Assembly (NCBI RefSeq): GCF_016864555.1 | Contig: NZ_CP044011.1 | Coordinates: 3,057,501-3,121,500, forward strand | Direction of reading: 5' to 3' | DNA from: Sinorhizobium sp. BG8 | GTDB lineage: Bacteria > Pseudomonadota > Alphaproteobacteria > Rhizobiales > Rhizobiaceae | Length of the DNA stretch: 64,000 nucleotides | Shown here: piece after piece, positions 7,265-17,670 of the stretch | Layout: the number at the start of each line of letters is the position of its first letter | Position numbering within the stretch: the stretch's first letter is position 1 | Program-made: the position numbers and the translations under genes | The notes under the pieces: generated by a model | The model's input: only the letters and a program-made list of their open reading frames with translations | Database searches by the model: none | Told to the model about the DNA's origin: nothing

Positions 7265-8404
7265 TTGGACGTATCGTCTGACCTCGAAAAAACCCCACTG
7301 CATGAGCTGAACATCTCGCTTGGCGCCCGCATGGTACCCTTCGCCGGCTACGAGATGCCGGTGCAGTTTCCAGCCGGAGTGATGAAGGAGCACCTGCAGA
7401 CCCGCGTGGCCGCCGGGCTCTTCGACGTGTCCCACATGGGACAGATCATCGTCCGACCGAAATCCGGCATCGGAGCCGATGCGGCGCGTGCGCTGGAAAC
7501 CGTCGTTCCGGTCGATGTTCTCGGCCTGGCGGAAGGCCGCCAGCGCTATGCCGTCTTCACCAATGACGAAGGCGGCATTCTCGACGATCTCATGATCACC
7601 AATCTCGGCGACCACTTCTTCGTGGTCGTCAATGCCGCTTGCAAGAACGCGGATTTCGCACATCTGCAGAAGCACATCGGAGATAGCTGCCATCTGTCGT
7701 TGCTCACGGATCGCGCGCTGATCGCATTGCAGGGACCGCGCGCCGAGGCCGTTCTCGCGGAACTATGGGCCGACATTTCCGCCATGCGGTTCATGGATGT
7801 GCGCGCCTGCGATCTGCACGATGCGGACTGTATCGTCTCCCGATCCGGATACACAGGCGAAGACGGCTTTGAAATCTCGATACCATCGGAACTGGCCGAA
7901 GGCGTTTGCCGTCGGCTTCTCGACCATCCCGATGTCCTTCCAATTGGCCTCGGCGCGCGCGATTCGTTGCGGCTGGAGGCCGGCCTCTGTCTCTACGGTA
8001 ACGACATAGACATCGGCACGACTCCGGTCGAGGCCGCCCTCGAATGGGCAATCCAGAAGGCGCGGCGTTCGGGTGGAGATCGGGCCGGCGGCTTCCCGGG
8101 TGCCGACATCATCCTGTCGCAGCTTGAAAACGGCGCGCACAGACGCCGCGTCGGTCTGAAGCCGATGGGGCGCGCACCGGTGCGCGCAGGTGCGGTCCTT
8201 GCATCCGACATTGAAGGCGAGGATGTGGTCGGGACCGTGACTTCGGGCGGCTTCGGCCCCAGTCTCGATGCCCCCGTGGCCATGGGCTACGTGTCGATGT
8301 CGGCATCGGCCCCGGGAACGCAGCTCTACGCAGGCGTAAGAGGCAAGTTCCTCCCGGTCACCGTCGCGACCCTCCCCTTCGTACCGAACACCTTCAAACG
8401 CTGA
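7265..8404 (+). CDS. gcvT: glycine cleavage system T protein (aminomethyltransferase)
   Basis: 379 residues. It transfers the methylene group from aminomethyl-lipoyl GcvH to tetrahydrofolate, releasing ammonia. The N-terminus LGARMVPFAGYEMPVQFP and the segment FDVSHMGQI are family hallmarks, and the C-terminal folate-binding barrel is present (VGTVTSGGFGPSLD). Start TTG 7265 is supported by GGAGG at 7253-7257, seven bases upstream, and gives the expected N-terminal length; no ATG fits. It is the first gene after the glycine riboswitch. Confidence 0.97.
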   Translation: MDVSSDLEKTPLHELNISLGARMVPFAGYEMPVQFPAGVMKEHLQTRVAAGLFDVSHMGQIIVRPKSGIGADAARALETVVPVDVLGLAEGRQRYAVFTNDEGGILDDLMITNLGDHFFVVVNAACKNADFAHLQKHIGDSCHLSLLTDRALIALQGPRAEAVLAELWADISAMRFMDVRACDLHDADCIVSRSGYTGEDGFEISIPSELAEGVCRRLLDHPDVLPIGLGARDSLRLEAGLCLYGNDIDIGTTPVEAALEWAIQKARRSGGDRAGGFPGADIILSQLENGAHRRRVGLKPMGRAPVRAGAVLASDIEGEDVVGTVTSGGFGPSLDAPVAMGYVSMSASAPGTQLYAGVRGKFLPVTVATLPFVPNTFKR

Positions 8405-8419
8405 CCAGAAAGGTTCGTC

Positions 8420-8782
8420 ATGCTCAAATTTACCGAAGAACACGAGTGGCTGAAGATCGAGGACGGCGTCGCCACGGTCGGTATCACCACTCACGCTGCC
8501 GAGCAGCTCGGCGATCTCGTGTTCGTGGAACTTCCTGAAGTCGGCGCGACCTTCACCAAGGGCGGCGACGCAGCAACGGTCGAGTCCGTGAAGGCCGCCT
8601 CCGACGTGTACAGCCCACTCGATGGCGAGGTGCTCGAAGTAAACCAGTCGATCGTCGATGACCCCTCCCTCGTCAACAGCGACCCCCAGGGCGCCGGCTG
8701 GTTCTTCAAGCTGAAGCTCGCCAATCCCGCCGATGCAAACGCCCTTCTGGATGAAACCGCCTACAAGGAGCTTGTCGGCTGA
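8420..8782 (+). CDS. gcvH: glycine cleavage system H protein
   Basis: 120 residues, the lipoyl carrier that shuttles the aminomethyl group between P, T and L proteins. The lipoylation site is Lys58 in [13 protein letters not shown]. The usual ending [13 protein letters not shown] is intact. Its stop overlaps the gcvP start by one base (TGATG), so the two are coupled. The L protein (lipoamide dehydrogenase) is not here and is presumably supplied by another locus. Confidence 0.97.
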   Translation: MLKFTEEHEWLKIEDGVATVGITTHAAEQLGDLVFVELPEVGATFTKGGDAATVESVKAASDVYSPLDGEVLEVNQSIVDDPSLVNSDPQGAGWFFKLKLANPADANALLDETAYKELVG

Positions 8783-11652
8783 TGAGCATGCCAAAGGACT
8801 TCACCTTCACCGATTACAAACCCTACGACTTCGCCAACCGCCGCCATATCGGCCCGTCGCCGAAGGAGATGGAGGCGATGCTGAAGGTAATCGGCTACGA
8901 AAGCCTGGACGCCCTGATCGATGACACCGTTCCTCCGTCGATCCGCCAAAGCAAGGCCTTGGAATGGGGTGCGCCGATGACCGAGCGCGAGGCCCTCGAC
9001 AAACTGCGCGAGACGGCGAACCGCAACAAGAAGCTCGTTTCCCTCATCGGCCAGGGCTACTACGGCACGATCACTCCGCCGGTGATCCAGCGCAACATCC
9101 TCGAGAACCCTGCGTGGTACACGGCCTATACGCCTTACCAGCCCGAAATCAGCCAGGGCCGACTGGAAGCGCTGCTGAACTATCAGACGATGGTCTGCGA
9201 CCTGACCGGCCTCGACATCGCCAATTCCTCCCTTCTGGACGAGGCAACCGCCGCCGCCGAAGCGATGGCCATGGCGGAGCGCGTGGCGAAATCCAAGGCG
9301 ACCGCGTTCTTCGTGGACGAGAACTGCCATCCGCAGACGATCGCGCTCCTGAAGACCCGTGCCGAACCGCTCGGCTGGTCCGTCATCATCGGCGATCCGC
9401 TCGCGGACCTCGACCCGTCCGCCGTCTTCGGCGCGATCTTCCAGTATCCCGGAACCTACGGGCATGTTCACGACTTCACGGACGTGATCGCCGCGCTCCA
9501 TGCGGCGGGTGCGATTGCGGTTATCGCTGCTGACCCGCTGGCACTTGCGCTGTTGAAGTCACCGGGCGACATGGACGCGGATATCGCCATCGGCTCGACC
9601 CAGCGCTTCGGCGTTCCCGTCGGCTACGGCGGACCGCACGCGGCTTACATGGCCGTAAAGGATGCGTATAAGCGGTCCATGCCCGGCCGCCTGGTTGGCG
9701 TCTCGGTCGACAGTCGCGGCAATCGTGCCTACCGGCTGTCTCTTCAGACCCGCGAACAGCACATCCGGCGCGAAAAGGCGACGTCCAACATCTGCACCGC
9801 CCAGGTCCTGCTCGCCGTCATGGCCTCGATGTACGCCGTCTTCCACGGGCCTCAGGGCCTGAAGGCGATTTCACAGAGCGTGCACCAGAAAACGGTCAGG
9901 CTCGCGATGGGCCTCGAGAAGCTCGGCTACAAGGTCGAACCGGAGGTCTTCTTCGATACGATTACCGTCGACGTCGGCAAGTTGCAGGGGATCATCCTGA
10001 AGACGGCCGTCGCCGAAGAGGTCAATCTGCGCAAGATAGGCGATGACCGCATCGGCATCAGCCTCGACGAACGGTCACGCCCTGTGACGCTCGAAGCCGT
10101 CTGGCGGGCCTTCGGGGGTGAGTTTGAGGTGGGCGAGTTCGAGCCAGGCTATCGCTTGCCGGAGAACCTGCTTCGCACCAGTGAGTACCTCACCCATCCG
10201 ATCTTCCACATGAACCGCGCCGAGAGCGAAATGGTCCGCTACATCCGACGTCTGTCGGACCGCGACCTCGCCCTCGATCGTGCGATGATTCCCTTGGGAT
10301 CGTGCACGATGAAGCTGAATGCGACCGCGGAAATGCTGCCGATCACATGGCCGGAGTTCTCCGAGATCCATCCGTTCGTTCCTGCCGACCAAGCCGAAGG
10401 CTACCGGCACCTCATCCAGGATCTGTCCCAGAAGCTCTGCGACATCACCGGCTACGACGCGGTGTCCATGCAGCCCAACTCCGGAGCACAGGGCGAGTAT
10501 GCCGGTCTCCTGACGATCCGCGCCTACCATCTGGCCAACGGCCAGTCTCACCGCGATGTCTGCCTTATCCCGACCTCGGCGCACGGTACCAATCCCGCTT
10601 CCGCCCAGATGGCCGGGATGAAGGTGGTGGTCGTGAAGGTGAGCGACAACGGCGATATCGACATGGACGACTTCCGTGCCAAGGCGGAACAGTACGCCGA
10701 CACGCTGTCCTGCTGCATGATCACCTACCCGTCGACCCATGGCGTTTTCGAGGAAAACGTCCGCGAGGTCTGCGCGATCGTCCACGCCAATGGCGGTCAG
10801 GTCTACATGGACGGCGCCAACATGAATGCGATGGTCGGGCTTGCCCGTCCCGGCGACATCGGCTCGGACGTCAGCCACCTCAACCTGCACAAGACCTTCT
10901 GCATCCCTCACGGCGGCGGCGGTCCGGGCATGGGCCCGATCGGCGTCAAGGCGCATCTTGCTCCCTACCTGCCGAGCCACCCGGAAGTGCCGGGACTTGG
11001 CGGAACTGGTGCCGTCTCCGCGGCCCCGTTCGGATCGGCGTCAATCCTGCCGATCTCGTGGAGCTACTGCCTCATGATGGGCGGCGAAGGCCTGACCCAG
11101 GCAACAAAGGTGGCGATTCTGAATGCCAACTATATCGCCGCGCGGCTGAGCGGCGCCTATGGGGTGCTCTACAAGTCGCCGAAGGGCCGGGTTGCCCACG
11201 AGTGCATCATCGATACGCGCCCTCTAGCCGAGAGCGCCGGGGTCACCGTGGATGACGTCGCCAAGCGGCTGATCGACTGCGGTTTCCATGCGCCGACCAT
11301 GAGCTGGCCGGTCGCAGGCACGCTGATGATCGAGCCGACGGAGTCGGAAACCAAGGCCGAGCTCGACCGCTTCTGCGAGGCCATGCTGGCAATCCGCGAG
11401 GAGGCCCGCGCCATCGAGGACGGGCGGATGGACAAGACCAACAATCCGCTGAAGAATGCTCCCCACACGGTGGAGGACCTCGTTGGAGAATGGGACCGGC
11501 CCTATAGCCGTGAGCAGGCCTGCTATCCGCCGGGTGCGTTCCGCGTGGACAAGTACTGGTCCCCGGTCAACCGCGTCGACAACGTGTATGGCGACCGCAA
11601 CCTCGTGTGCTCCTGCCCGCCACTGGAAGACTACGCCGAAGCGGCGGAATGA
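8782..11652 (+). CDS. gcvP: glycine dehydrogenase (decarboxylating), P protein
   Basis: 956 residues, the fused single-chain form of the PLP enzyme that decarboxylates glycine and passes the aminomethyl group to GcvH. The N-terminal half carries [10 protein letters not shown]; the C-terminal half has LGSCTMKLN and the PLP-lysine motif [19 protein letters not shown], with Lys704. An alternative start three codons in (ATG 8788) is possible. Last gene of the gcvT-gcvH-gcvP operon; a probable terminator follows at 11661. Confidence 0.97.
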   Translation: MSMPKDFTFTDYKPYDFANRRHIGPSPKEMEAMLKVIGYESLDALIDDTVPPSIRQSKALEWGAPMTEREALDKLRETANRNKKLVSLIGQGYYGTITPPVIQRNILENPAWYTAYTPYQPEISQGRLEALLNYQTMVCDLTGLDIANSSLLDEATAAAEAMAMAERVAKSKATAFFVDENCHPQTIALLKTRAEPLGWSVIIGDPLADLDPSAVFGAIFQYPGTYGHVHDFTDVIAALHAAGAIAVIAADPLALALLKSPGDMDADIAIGSTQRFGVPVGYGGPHAAYMAVKDAYKRSMPGRLVGVSVDSRGNRAYRLSLQTREQHIRREKATSNICTAQVLLAVMASMYAVFHGPQGLKAISQSVHQKTVRLAMGLEKLGYKVEPEVFFDTITVDVGKLQGIILKTAVAEEVNLRKIGDDRIGISLDERSRPVTLEAVWRAFGGEFEVGEFEPGYRLPENLLRTSEYLTHPIFHMNRAESEMVRYIRRLSDRDLALDRAMIPLGSCTMKLNATAEMLPITWPEFSEIHPFVPADQAEGYRHLIQDLSQKLCDITGYDAVSMQPNSGAQGEYAGLLTIRAYHLANGQSHRDVCLIPTSAHGTNPASAQMAGMKVVVVKVSDNGDIDMDDFRAKAEQYADTLSCCMITYPSTHGVFEENVREVCAIVHANGGQVYMDGANMNAMVGLARPGDIGSDVSHLNLHKTFCIPHGGGGPGMGPIGVKAHLAPYLPSHPEVPGLGGTGAVSAAPFGSASILPISWSYCLMMGGEGLTQATKVAILNANYIAARLSGAYGVLYKSPKGRVAHECIIDTRPLAESAGVTVDDVAKRLIDCGFHAPTMSWPVAGTLMIEPTESETKAELDRFCEAMLAIREEARAIEDGRMDKTNNPLKNAPHTVEDLVGEWDRPYSREQACYPPGAFRVDKYWSPVNRVDNVYGDRNLVCSCPPLEDYAEAAE

Positions 11653-11660
11653 TCCAACGC

Positions 11661-11700
11661 CCGCCCCTGGACATGCGCGCCGGGGGCGGTTCCATTCTCT
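11661..11700 (+). terminator. probable terminator after gcvP
   Basis: CCGCCCC (11661-11667) pairs with GGGGCGG (11683-11689), followed by a pyrimidine-rich TTCCATTCTCTCTC tail. The loop is long (15 bases) and the T run is broken, so confidence is moderate. Confidence 0.4.
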
Positions 11701-11797
11701 CTCGTCAGGCTACGCTATTCGATTGTTTGCAAGACGATCGGACGAGGCGCCGGCCCGAGGGGCATCAGTCGCCATTTCCGCAAACTGACAGTCTGTC

Positions 11798-12220
11798 TCA
11801 GGCGTTGCGCGGTTCGGGCAGGACCGCAACGTCGATCCAGAACCGTGCAAATCCTTCCGCAAAGCTGCGGTAGCCCTTCAGCGACGACGGCTTGACCGTA
11901 TAGGCGTTGGCGCCGTTGGCATAGGCGCGGTGCACGTCGGCCATGTTCGAGGACGATGAAAGCATGATCACGGGGATAACAGCGGTGTGCTTGCTCGCCC
12001 GGATACGCCGCAGGAGCTCCACGCCGTCGGTCCCGGGCATGTTTATGTCGAGCAGGATGTAGTCGAACTTTTCGGACTTCAGACGGTCGCTGGCGGTCTC
12101 GGAATCGGCGACATGGACAATGTCCACCGTGCTGCCCGTTTCATAGAACGCCCTCCGCACGAACCGCGCATCAACCGCATCGTCATCGACAACCATCAGC
12201 TTTTTTGGTGAGTCGCCCAA
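11798..12220 (-). CDS. single-domain response regulator, Rcp1-like
   Basis: 140 residues consisting of one receiver domain and no output domain. The acidic pocket is VVDDDAVD (Asp12-14), the phosphoacceptor is Asp58 in LLDINMPGTDG, and the switch Ser/Thr and Lys are in IMLSSSS and YTVKPSS. Its start overlaps the end of the kinase gene by 25 bases, so it is the cognate partner of that kinase. Regulators of this type usually act by protein contact rather than on DNA. Confidence 0.92.
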   Translation of the reverse strand: MGDSPKKLMVVDDDAVDARFVRRAFYETGSTVDIVHVADSETASDRLKSEKFDYILLDINMPGTDGVELLRRIRASKHTAVIPVIMLSSSSNMADVHRAYANGANAYTVKPSSLKGYRSFAEGFARFWIDVAVLPEPRNA

Positions 12221-13749
12221 GACTGGTTCCTCGGACTTGCGGGAGATATCGGAAACGTCACAACGAAACGTGCGCCGGGACCATACTCGGTGTCAAGACT
12301 GATCGTGCCGCCATGGCTTTCGGCAATGCGTTTGGCCAATGCCAGTCCGATTCCCGTGCCTTTGTACACGCTCTCGTCGGGGTGAAGTCTTTGAAAAACG
12401 TCGAAGATCTTGCGTTCGAATTTCGGATCGACGCCGATGCCCTCGTCCTCGATGACGAGGTCGGCTATGTCGCTGGCCTGCCTGCCGTAGATACGGACCT
12501 TGGCGGGAGCGCCGGTCTTGCGATACTTGATTGCATTGCCGATCAGGTTCTGGGCAAGGCGCTTCAGGAGCTCCGGATCGCCGACCACCTTGGGCAGCTC
12601 ACCGATCTCGATCTGAGCGTCCGCATCCCTTATGTGCCCGTCGAGCAACTGCAGAGCCTCGTCTACGACGTTGCGAAGCTCGACGCCCTGCCTGTTGGCA
12701 ATCTGATAGGCGATCTGCGAGTACTCCAGGAGACTGTCTACCAGGCGCTGCATCCGAAGCGCACTCTTCCGTACATAGTCGGCATGCTGCTGCAGCTCGT
12801 CCGTCTCCCCGCTGAGAATGTCCTCGGCAATCATGTCTGAGAACATCGCGATGTGCCGCAACGGTGCCTTGAGGTCATGGGAAACGGTAGCCGTGAACTG
12901 GTTGAGAGCCTCGTTCTTGCGCTGCAGTTCGATTGTCTGTTCTTCGACGCGCCTTTGCTGCTTCTTGATATCGGATATATCCCGCCCGACAGAGACGACC
13001 TCCGCCACCTTCCGACCGTCGAACACAGCGACCAACGTCCAGTGTATCCAGCATATCGACCCGTCACGCTGCACGTGCGGCGTCTCGTTCGTCCTGATCG
13101 GCTCATCCGGCGTCAAGCCTGCGAGATCATCGATTGTCTTCTGGCGGATTTCCTCGGGGACATGATCGAGCACGTCAGCGCCTATGAGTGCATCGGCGGT
13201 CGTTCCGAAGAAGCTGGCATATTTGTCATTGACGAACAGTACCGTTCGGTCGGGGCTGAGACGGCAGACCAGGTCCGGCACGTTCTGCAGGAGCGCATGA
13301 TACTCCCGACGCTGGCGCTCCAGCGCTATGGCCGCCTGCTGCAGTTCAGTCACGTCGACCCGGAGCGACACGATATTCCCGTCGCTTGCCCTGCGATCCT
13401 CGGCGCGAATCCAACGGGTCTCTCCATAAGGAAATATCCGGGTATGACTGGCGGGGTTGCGAAAATCGGCAAGTCGTTGCGCCAGCCAGGCTGCTGCCTC
13501 CTCGGAGCCTGGAGCGATATCGCGGTATCCGCCTGTCTCGTAGGCCAGCTGGAAGATGTCCTGCGCGGTCATCCCCTTCCTCAGCGTAGCGCCGGCCTTG
13601 CCGCTTAGCTCCCGGTACGCTGAATTGAACAGGATCAGTCGCTCCTCCCTGTCGAAGATGGCGAAACCCTCCGAGATCGTCTCCAGCGCGGCATGGAGCA
13701 TGTCGCGCGCTTCCTGGCGTTCGCGTTCGAGTTCGAGAACGCCCGACAT
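12196..13749 (-). CDS. PAS-domain sensor histidine kinase (3' part of a frameshifted gene)
   Basis: 517 residues from the first ATG of this frame. Two PAS domains (about 18-140 and 150-262), a coiled linker, then HisKA with phosphoacceptor His291 in VSHDLKAPLRH and HATPase with N box NLIGNAIKY (Asn405), G1 DEGIG (435-439) and G2 GTGIGLA (464-470). No transmembrane segment, so cytoplasmic. It resembles phytochrome-class kinases paired with Rcp1-type regulators. A further PAS domain is encoded upstream in another frame (13779-14102), and the last strand of that PAS domain (GHDGFIGVIND) is encoded in this frame, just upstream of the first ATG. The native protein therefore probably began at 14102. 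Whether the short form is made is unclear. Confidence 0.85.
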   Translation of the reverse strand: MSGVLELERERQEARDMLHAALETISEGFAIFDREERLILFNSAYRELSGKAGATLRKGMTAQDIFQLAYETGGYRDIAPGSEEAAAWLAQRLADFRNPASHTRIFPYGETRWIRAEDRRASDGNIVSLRVDVTELQQAAIALERQRREYHALLQNVPDLVCRLSPDRTVLFVNDKYASFFGTTADALIGADVLDHVPEEIRQKTIDDLAGLTPDEPIRTNETPHVQRDGSICWIHWTLVAVFDGRKVAEVVSVGRDISDIKKQQRRVEEQTIELQRKNEALNQFTATVSHDLKAPLRHIAMFSDMIAEDILSGETDELQQHADYVRKSALRMQRLVDSLLEYSQIAYQIANRQGVELRNVVDEALQLLDGHIRDADAQIEIGELPKVVGDPELLKRLAQNLIGNAIKYRKTGAPAKVRIYGRQASDIADLVIEDEGIGVDPKFERKIFDVFQRLHPDESVYKGTGIGLALAKRIAESHGGTISLDTEYGPGARFVVTFPISPASPRNQSWATHQKS

Positions 13750-14102
13750 GTCGTTGATGACGCCGATAAAGCCGTCATGCCCTCGCGGGCATCGGTGACG
13801 AGCGTCGATCGCATCTGCCCGGTGAAGGTGCTGCCATCCCGGCGCAGGAACCGATAGACGGAATCGACAGAGGCGGCCGTTATGTTCTCACGCGCCCGCT
13901 TGGTGATGCAGGACTGATATTCCTCGTCCGTCGCAAACAAGAGCCGTGCAGGCTGGCCGGTCATCTCCTCCGCCGAATGCAGAAACATGCGCGTGGCGGC
14001 GGTGTTCGCCCCACGGATCAGCTTGGAAGAGTCAACGAGAAAGACGGCGCCGGGGAAATCCTCGAAAAGCGCCCTGACGAAATGTTCCTGGAGAAACGCC
14101 AT
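13635..14102 (-). pseudogene. N-terminal PAS part of the sensor kinase, cut off by a frameshift
   Basis: From ATG 14102 (GAGGGAG site just upstream) the frame encodes a PAS domain: FPGAVFLVDSSKLIRGANTA, then FLRRDGSTFTGQMRSTLV, ending at VTDAREG. After about 13780 the sequence turns into an arginine/serine-rich tail with no PAS character. Reading one frame over gives GHDGFIGVINDMSGV, the expected end of the PAS domain and start of the kinase. Restoring one C at the GGC at about 13779-13781 would join the frames. It is either a true mutation or a sequence error. Confidence 0.75.
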
Positions 14103-14267
14103 GCTCCCTCGCCTGCACATGACGTGTTTTCGCATGCGCTTACGACAATAGTCTTACAGGGAAACATGCAATCGTAACAGATATGTTGATAACTCGACCC
14201 GCATTGCAGGCGTCGGTCAAGCGAGGGCCGGAAAGTGCTGATGAAGCACGTCTGGAGCGCGGCATTC

Positions 14268-14660
14268 CTACTCGGCGCGCACCACGGCATCGCCACGAGC
14301 GGCAAGCGCGGCGAGATCGGCAGGCTTCAGCTCGACGGATTCGCCGCAACCACAAGCCGACGTCTGGTTCGGGTTCTGGAACGTGAAGCCGGAGCGAAGC
14401 GTCGTCACCTCGAAGTCCATCTCAGTCCCGAGCAGGTAGAGGACAGCTTCCGGCGCTACCCAGACCTTGGCACCGTCGCGCTCGATCAGGTCATCCTTGG
14501 GGTTCGGTTCGGTTACGAGGTCCACGGAGTATTCCATGCCTGCGCATCCGCCCTTCTTGATTCCGACGCGGATGCCCGCCGCGCCCGGGCCGGCGTTCTC
14601 CACGATCGCGTTGACGCGGTCTGCGGCCGCCGCGGTAAGTGACATGACTGCAAAGCCCAC
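14268..14660 (-). CDS. sufA: SufA-type iron-sulfur cluster carrier
   Basis: 130 residues of the HesB/IscA/SufA family, which takes up Fe-S clusters from the SufBCD scaffold and passes them on to apo-proteins. The three cluster-binding cysteines are present: Cys39 in KKGGCAGMEY and Cys103/Cys105 in SACGCGES. Start GTG 14660 lies seven to eight bases after GGAGA and gives the normal N-terminus (GFAVMSLT); the longer frame from 14705 lacks a site. It is the last gene of the suf operon. Confidence 0.92.
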   Translation of the reverse strand: MGFAVMSLTAAAADRVNAIVENAGPGAAGIRVGIKKGGCAGMEYSVDLVTEPNPKDDLIERDGAKVWVAPEAVLYLLGTEMDFEVTTLRSGFTFQNPNQTSACGCGESVELKPADLAALAARGDAVVRAE

Positions 14661-14737
14661 TGGGCATTCTCCTTCGCCAGGCGGGTTCAAGGCCCGATGG
14701 TTCATGAATCAGAATGTAATAAGGCGACCTTAAGGGA

Positions 14738-15118
14738 TCAATACCACCCGACGGCGACCTGGGCCTCTTCCGACATACGGTCAGGCGTCCACGGCGGATC
14801 GAAAACCATCCTGACCTCGACGCCCGAGACACCTTCTACGGCACCGACGGCGTTTTCCACCCAGCCCGGCATCTCGCCCGCAACCGGGCAACCGGGAGCC
14901 GTCAGCGTCATGTCGATCTTGACCATGCGATCGTCTTCAATGTCGATCTTGTAGATCAGGCCGAGCTCGAAGATGTCCGCCGGGATTTCCGGATCGTACA
15001 CCGTCTTCAACGCGCCGATGATGTCGTCGCTGAGACGTGCCAGTTCCTCGGCGGGAATCGCGGAATTGACGATGCCTTCGCGGGCGTCGACCTTCTCTTC
15101 CGTGGCTTCGAGTGACAT
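14738..15118 (-). CDS. sufT: SufT-type Fe-S assembly factor (DUF59/MIP18 family)
   Basis: 126 residues with the DUF59 signatures YDPEIPADIFELGLIY (41-56) and TAPGCPVAGEMPGWV, where Cys77 is the conserved cysteine. SufT proteins help maturation of Fe-S proteins and sit in suf operons; the same gene has been called sufX in agrobacteria. Start ATG 15118 follows GGAG by seven bases. Between sufS1 (11 bases upstream) and sufA. Confidence 0.92.
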   Translation of the reverse strand: MSLEATEEKVDAREGIVNSAIPAEELARLSDDIIGALKTVYDPEIPADIFELGLIYKIDIEDDRMVKIDMTLTAPGCPVAGEMPGWVENAVGAVEGVSGVEVRMVFDPPWTPDRMSEEAQVAVGWY

Positions 15119-15129
15119 GGGGCTACTCC

Positions 15130-16380
15130 TCAGGCGAAGAACTTGCGGGCATGGTCGAGTGCGTCGGCCAGGACGTCGATCTCGGCTCGCGTATTGTACA
15201 TACCGAACGATGCCCGGCATGTGGAGGTGACGCCGAAGCGTTTCAAGAGCGGCTGAGCGCAATGGGTGCCGGCACGCACCGCGACCCCTGCCCGGTCGAT
15301 CACCATCGAGACGTCGTGGGCGTGAATGCCCTCGAGTTCGAATGCGAAGATCGAGCCCTTGCCCGGCGCAGTACCGAAGATGCGCAGGGAGTTGATCGAC
15401 GACAGTCGCTCATGGGCATAGGAAGCGAGATCTGCCTCATGCGCAGCGATCGCCGCCCGGCCGACCGACTCCATGTAATCAAGCGCGTAGCCGAGCCCGA
15501 TCGCCTGGACGATCGGCGGCGTACCCGCCTCGAAGCGGTGCGGGGGATCGTTATACGTGACGATGTCTTCCGTGACCTCGAAGATCATCTCTCCGCCGCC
15601 TTGGAAGGGTCGCATCTCCTTGAGCCGATCGCTCTTGCCGTAGAGCACACCGATACCCGAGGGACCATAGAGCTTGTGGCCGGTCATCACATACCAGTCG
15701 CAATCGATGTCCTGGACATCGACCGGCATGTGCACGGCGCCCTGCGAACCATCAACCAAGACCGGAATGCCGCGCTCGCGTGCGATCCGGCATATCTCCT
15801 TGACGGGAACGATAGTGCCGAGCGCGTTCGACATGTGGGTGATGGCGATCAGCTTGGTCCGATCAGTGAGGCATTTTACGAAGTCTTCGACATGGAAGGC
15901 GCCCTGATCGTCAATTGGTGCCCAAACGAGCTTGGCGCCTTGGCGTTCGCGGATGAAATGCCATGGCACGATGTTCGAGTGGTGCTCCATGATTGAGATC
16001 ACGATCTCGTCGCCTTCGCCGATCTTGGGCATGCCGTACCCGTGGGCGACCGTATTGATCGCCTCGGTGGAGGACTTGGTGAAGACGATGTTGTCGACCG
16101 AGGGCGCGTTCAGGAAGCGGCGCACCTTTTCGCGCGCCCCTTCATAGGCCTCGGTCGCGGCATTCGAGAGGAAGTGCAGGCCGCGATGGACGTTCGCGTA
16201 CTCGTTGGAATAGGCGTTGGAGATCGCGTCGATCACCACTTTCGGCTTCTGCGCCGATGCGCCGTTGTCGAGGTACACAAGCGGTTTGCCGTAGACAGTG
16301 CGCGACAGGATTGGAAAATCCCGCCGGATCGCTTCCACGTCATAACCCTTCGCGGCCGGCGTCGTATCCATCTCAGGCAT
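15130..16380 (-). CDS. sufS: cysteine desulfurase, SufS type
   Basis: 416 residues, PLP enzyme that takes sulfur from cysteine for the SufBCD scaffold. Visible landmarks: HHSN (133-136), PLP lysine Lys236 in TGHKLYGPSGIGVLYG, and the catalytic Cys374 in RAGTHCAQPLL; this spacing is that of group II (SufS) enzymes. Its start overlaps the sufD stop by eight bases (ATGCCTGA), so translation is coupled. No SufE or SufU gene is visible, so the sulfur acceptor must lie elsewhere. Confidence 0.95.
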   Translation of the reverse strand: MPEMDTTPAAKGYDVEAIRRDFPILSRTVYGKPLVYLDNGASAQKPKVVIDAISNAYSNEYANVHRGLHFLSNAATEAYEGAREKVRRFLNAPSVDNIVFTKSSTEAINTVAHGYGMPKIGEGDEIVISIMEHHSNIVPWHFIRERQGAKLVWAPIDDQGAFHVEDFVKCLTDRTKLIAITHMSNALGTIVPVKEICRIARERGIPVLVDGSQGAVHMPVDVQDIDCDWYVMTGHKLYGPSGIGVLYGKSDRLKEMRPFQGGGEMIFEVTEDIVTYNDPPHRFEAGTPPIVQAIGLGYALDYMESVGRAAIAAHEADLASYAHERLSSINSLRIFGTAPGKGSIFAFELEGIHAHDVSMVIDRAGVAVRAGTHCAQPLLKRFGVTSTCRASFGMYNTRAEIDVLADALDHARKFFA

Positions 16381-17647
16381 GCCTTTCCAGCCAGGCCGAA
16401 ATCAGCGCTTCCAGCACTTCGACGAGCGGCTCGTCTTCCAGTTCCTCGACGATTTCCGCAACGAACGCATTGACCAGCATGGCCCTTGCGATGTTTTCCG
16501 GAATTCCGCGGGCCTGGAGGTAGAAGAGCTGCGTGTGATCGATATCGATCACCGTGGCACCATGACCGCACTGAACGTCGTCGGCGAAGATTTCCAGTTC
16601 CGGCTTGGACGAGAATTCCGCCTCGTCCGACAGAAGCAACGTGTTGCACGACATCTTTGCGTCAGTCTTCTGCGCGTCGGGCGCCACACGGATCTGGCCC
16701 TGGAACACGCCCTTGGCACGATCGAAGACCACATTGCGGATGATTTCGGTCGACGTCGTGTGAGGAACGTCGTGGCCCACCGTGAAGGTGACATCCGTAT
16801 GGGACTCGCCGCCGAGAAGATTGATGCCACGAAGCGTCAGGTCGGACCCTTCGCCCGAGACGACCACATGCGCTTCCTGGCGCACCAGCTTGCCGCCGGC
16901 GTTGACGATGAAAAGCCGGAGCTTGGTGTTGGCTCCGAGTTCCACCTTGAACTGGCCAAGATGCGTATCGGCGCTGCTCTGCTGCTGCACGATGATCCAC
17001 GTGATCTCCGCGCCATCCTCCAGCTTGATGTCGCTGACGGACGTGACCAGCCCTGCCGACTCGCCCGCGGCGAGGTGCCGCTCGATCACCGTCAGCTTGC
17101 TGCCCGCGCCGAAGTGGACGGGAAAACGCGTGTGGGTCTGGCCTGAATCCTGCACGGCCTGGATTTCGACCGGCGTGTCACGCTCCGTGCCCGCCGGGAA
17201 GACCACCGTATAGCCATCATGCACGAAGGCGCCGTTGATCCGCCCGATCGCGTCGTCAGCACCATGCGCCAGGAGCAACGGAGCCGCAGATCCGTCGCCG
17301 AGCGCATCCTTGAAGGGGCGGACGTCAAAGCCCGGATAGGAGACCTTCGGATCGGACGTCCCGTTGACAACCGCAAGAACCGCGGATCCATCGACGAGCG
17401 CCGGCATCCGCACGGCACCGGTGGTCGGGTTCGTTTCCGGAACCGTCCGCATAAGCGTTTTCAGATCCGTGTAGTGCCAGGCCTCGTTACGGCGCGTCGG
17501 CAACCCGGTGGACTTCAGATCGCTCAGCAGCACGTCCCGCGCGGCAATGACTGCACCGTCGCCGGGAAGGTCGCCGATCTTCTCGTTGTAGGCTTCAACC
17601 AGCGCCGCCTCGGCGGCCGTCAGTTTGATCCCTGCTTGCATATTCAT
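16373..17647 (-). CDS. sufD: SufD, Fe-S cluster assembly scaffold subunit
   Basis: 424 residues of the SufB/SufD family with the C-terminal beta-helix core (DVQCGHGATVIDID, then FYLQARGIPENIARAMLVNAF). SufD forms the SufBC2D complex that builds clusters and helps acquire iron. The conserved His of the CGHGAT segment near the C-terminus, needed in E. coli SufD, is present. Start ATG 17647; a second ATG two codons later is also possible. Between sufC and sufS1. Confidence 0.95.
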   Translation of the reverse strand: MNMQAGIKLTAAEAALVEAYNEKIGDLPGDGAVIAARDVLLSDLKSTGLPTRRNEAWHYTDLKTLMRTVPETNPTTGAVRMPALVDGSAVLAVVNGTSDPKVSYPGFDVRPFKDALGDGSAAPLLLAHGADDAIGRINGAFVHDGYTVVFPAGTERDTPVEIQAVQDSGQTHTRFPVHFGAGSKLTVIERHLAAGESAGLVTSVSDIKLEDGAEITWIIVQQQSSADTHLGQFKVELGANTKLRLFIVNAGGKLVRQEAHVVVSGEGSDLTLRGINLLGGESHTDVTFTVGHDVPHTTSTEIIRNVVFDRAKGVFQGQIRVAPDAQKTDAKMSCNTLLLSDEAEFSSKPELEIFADDVQCGHGATVIDIDHTQLFYLQARGIPENIARAMLVNAFVAEIVEELEDEPLVEVLEALISAWLERHA

Positions 17648-17670
17648 GGAGGCGTCTCCTTCTCGATGCC

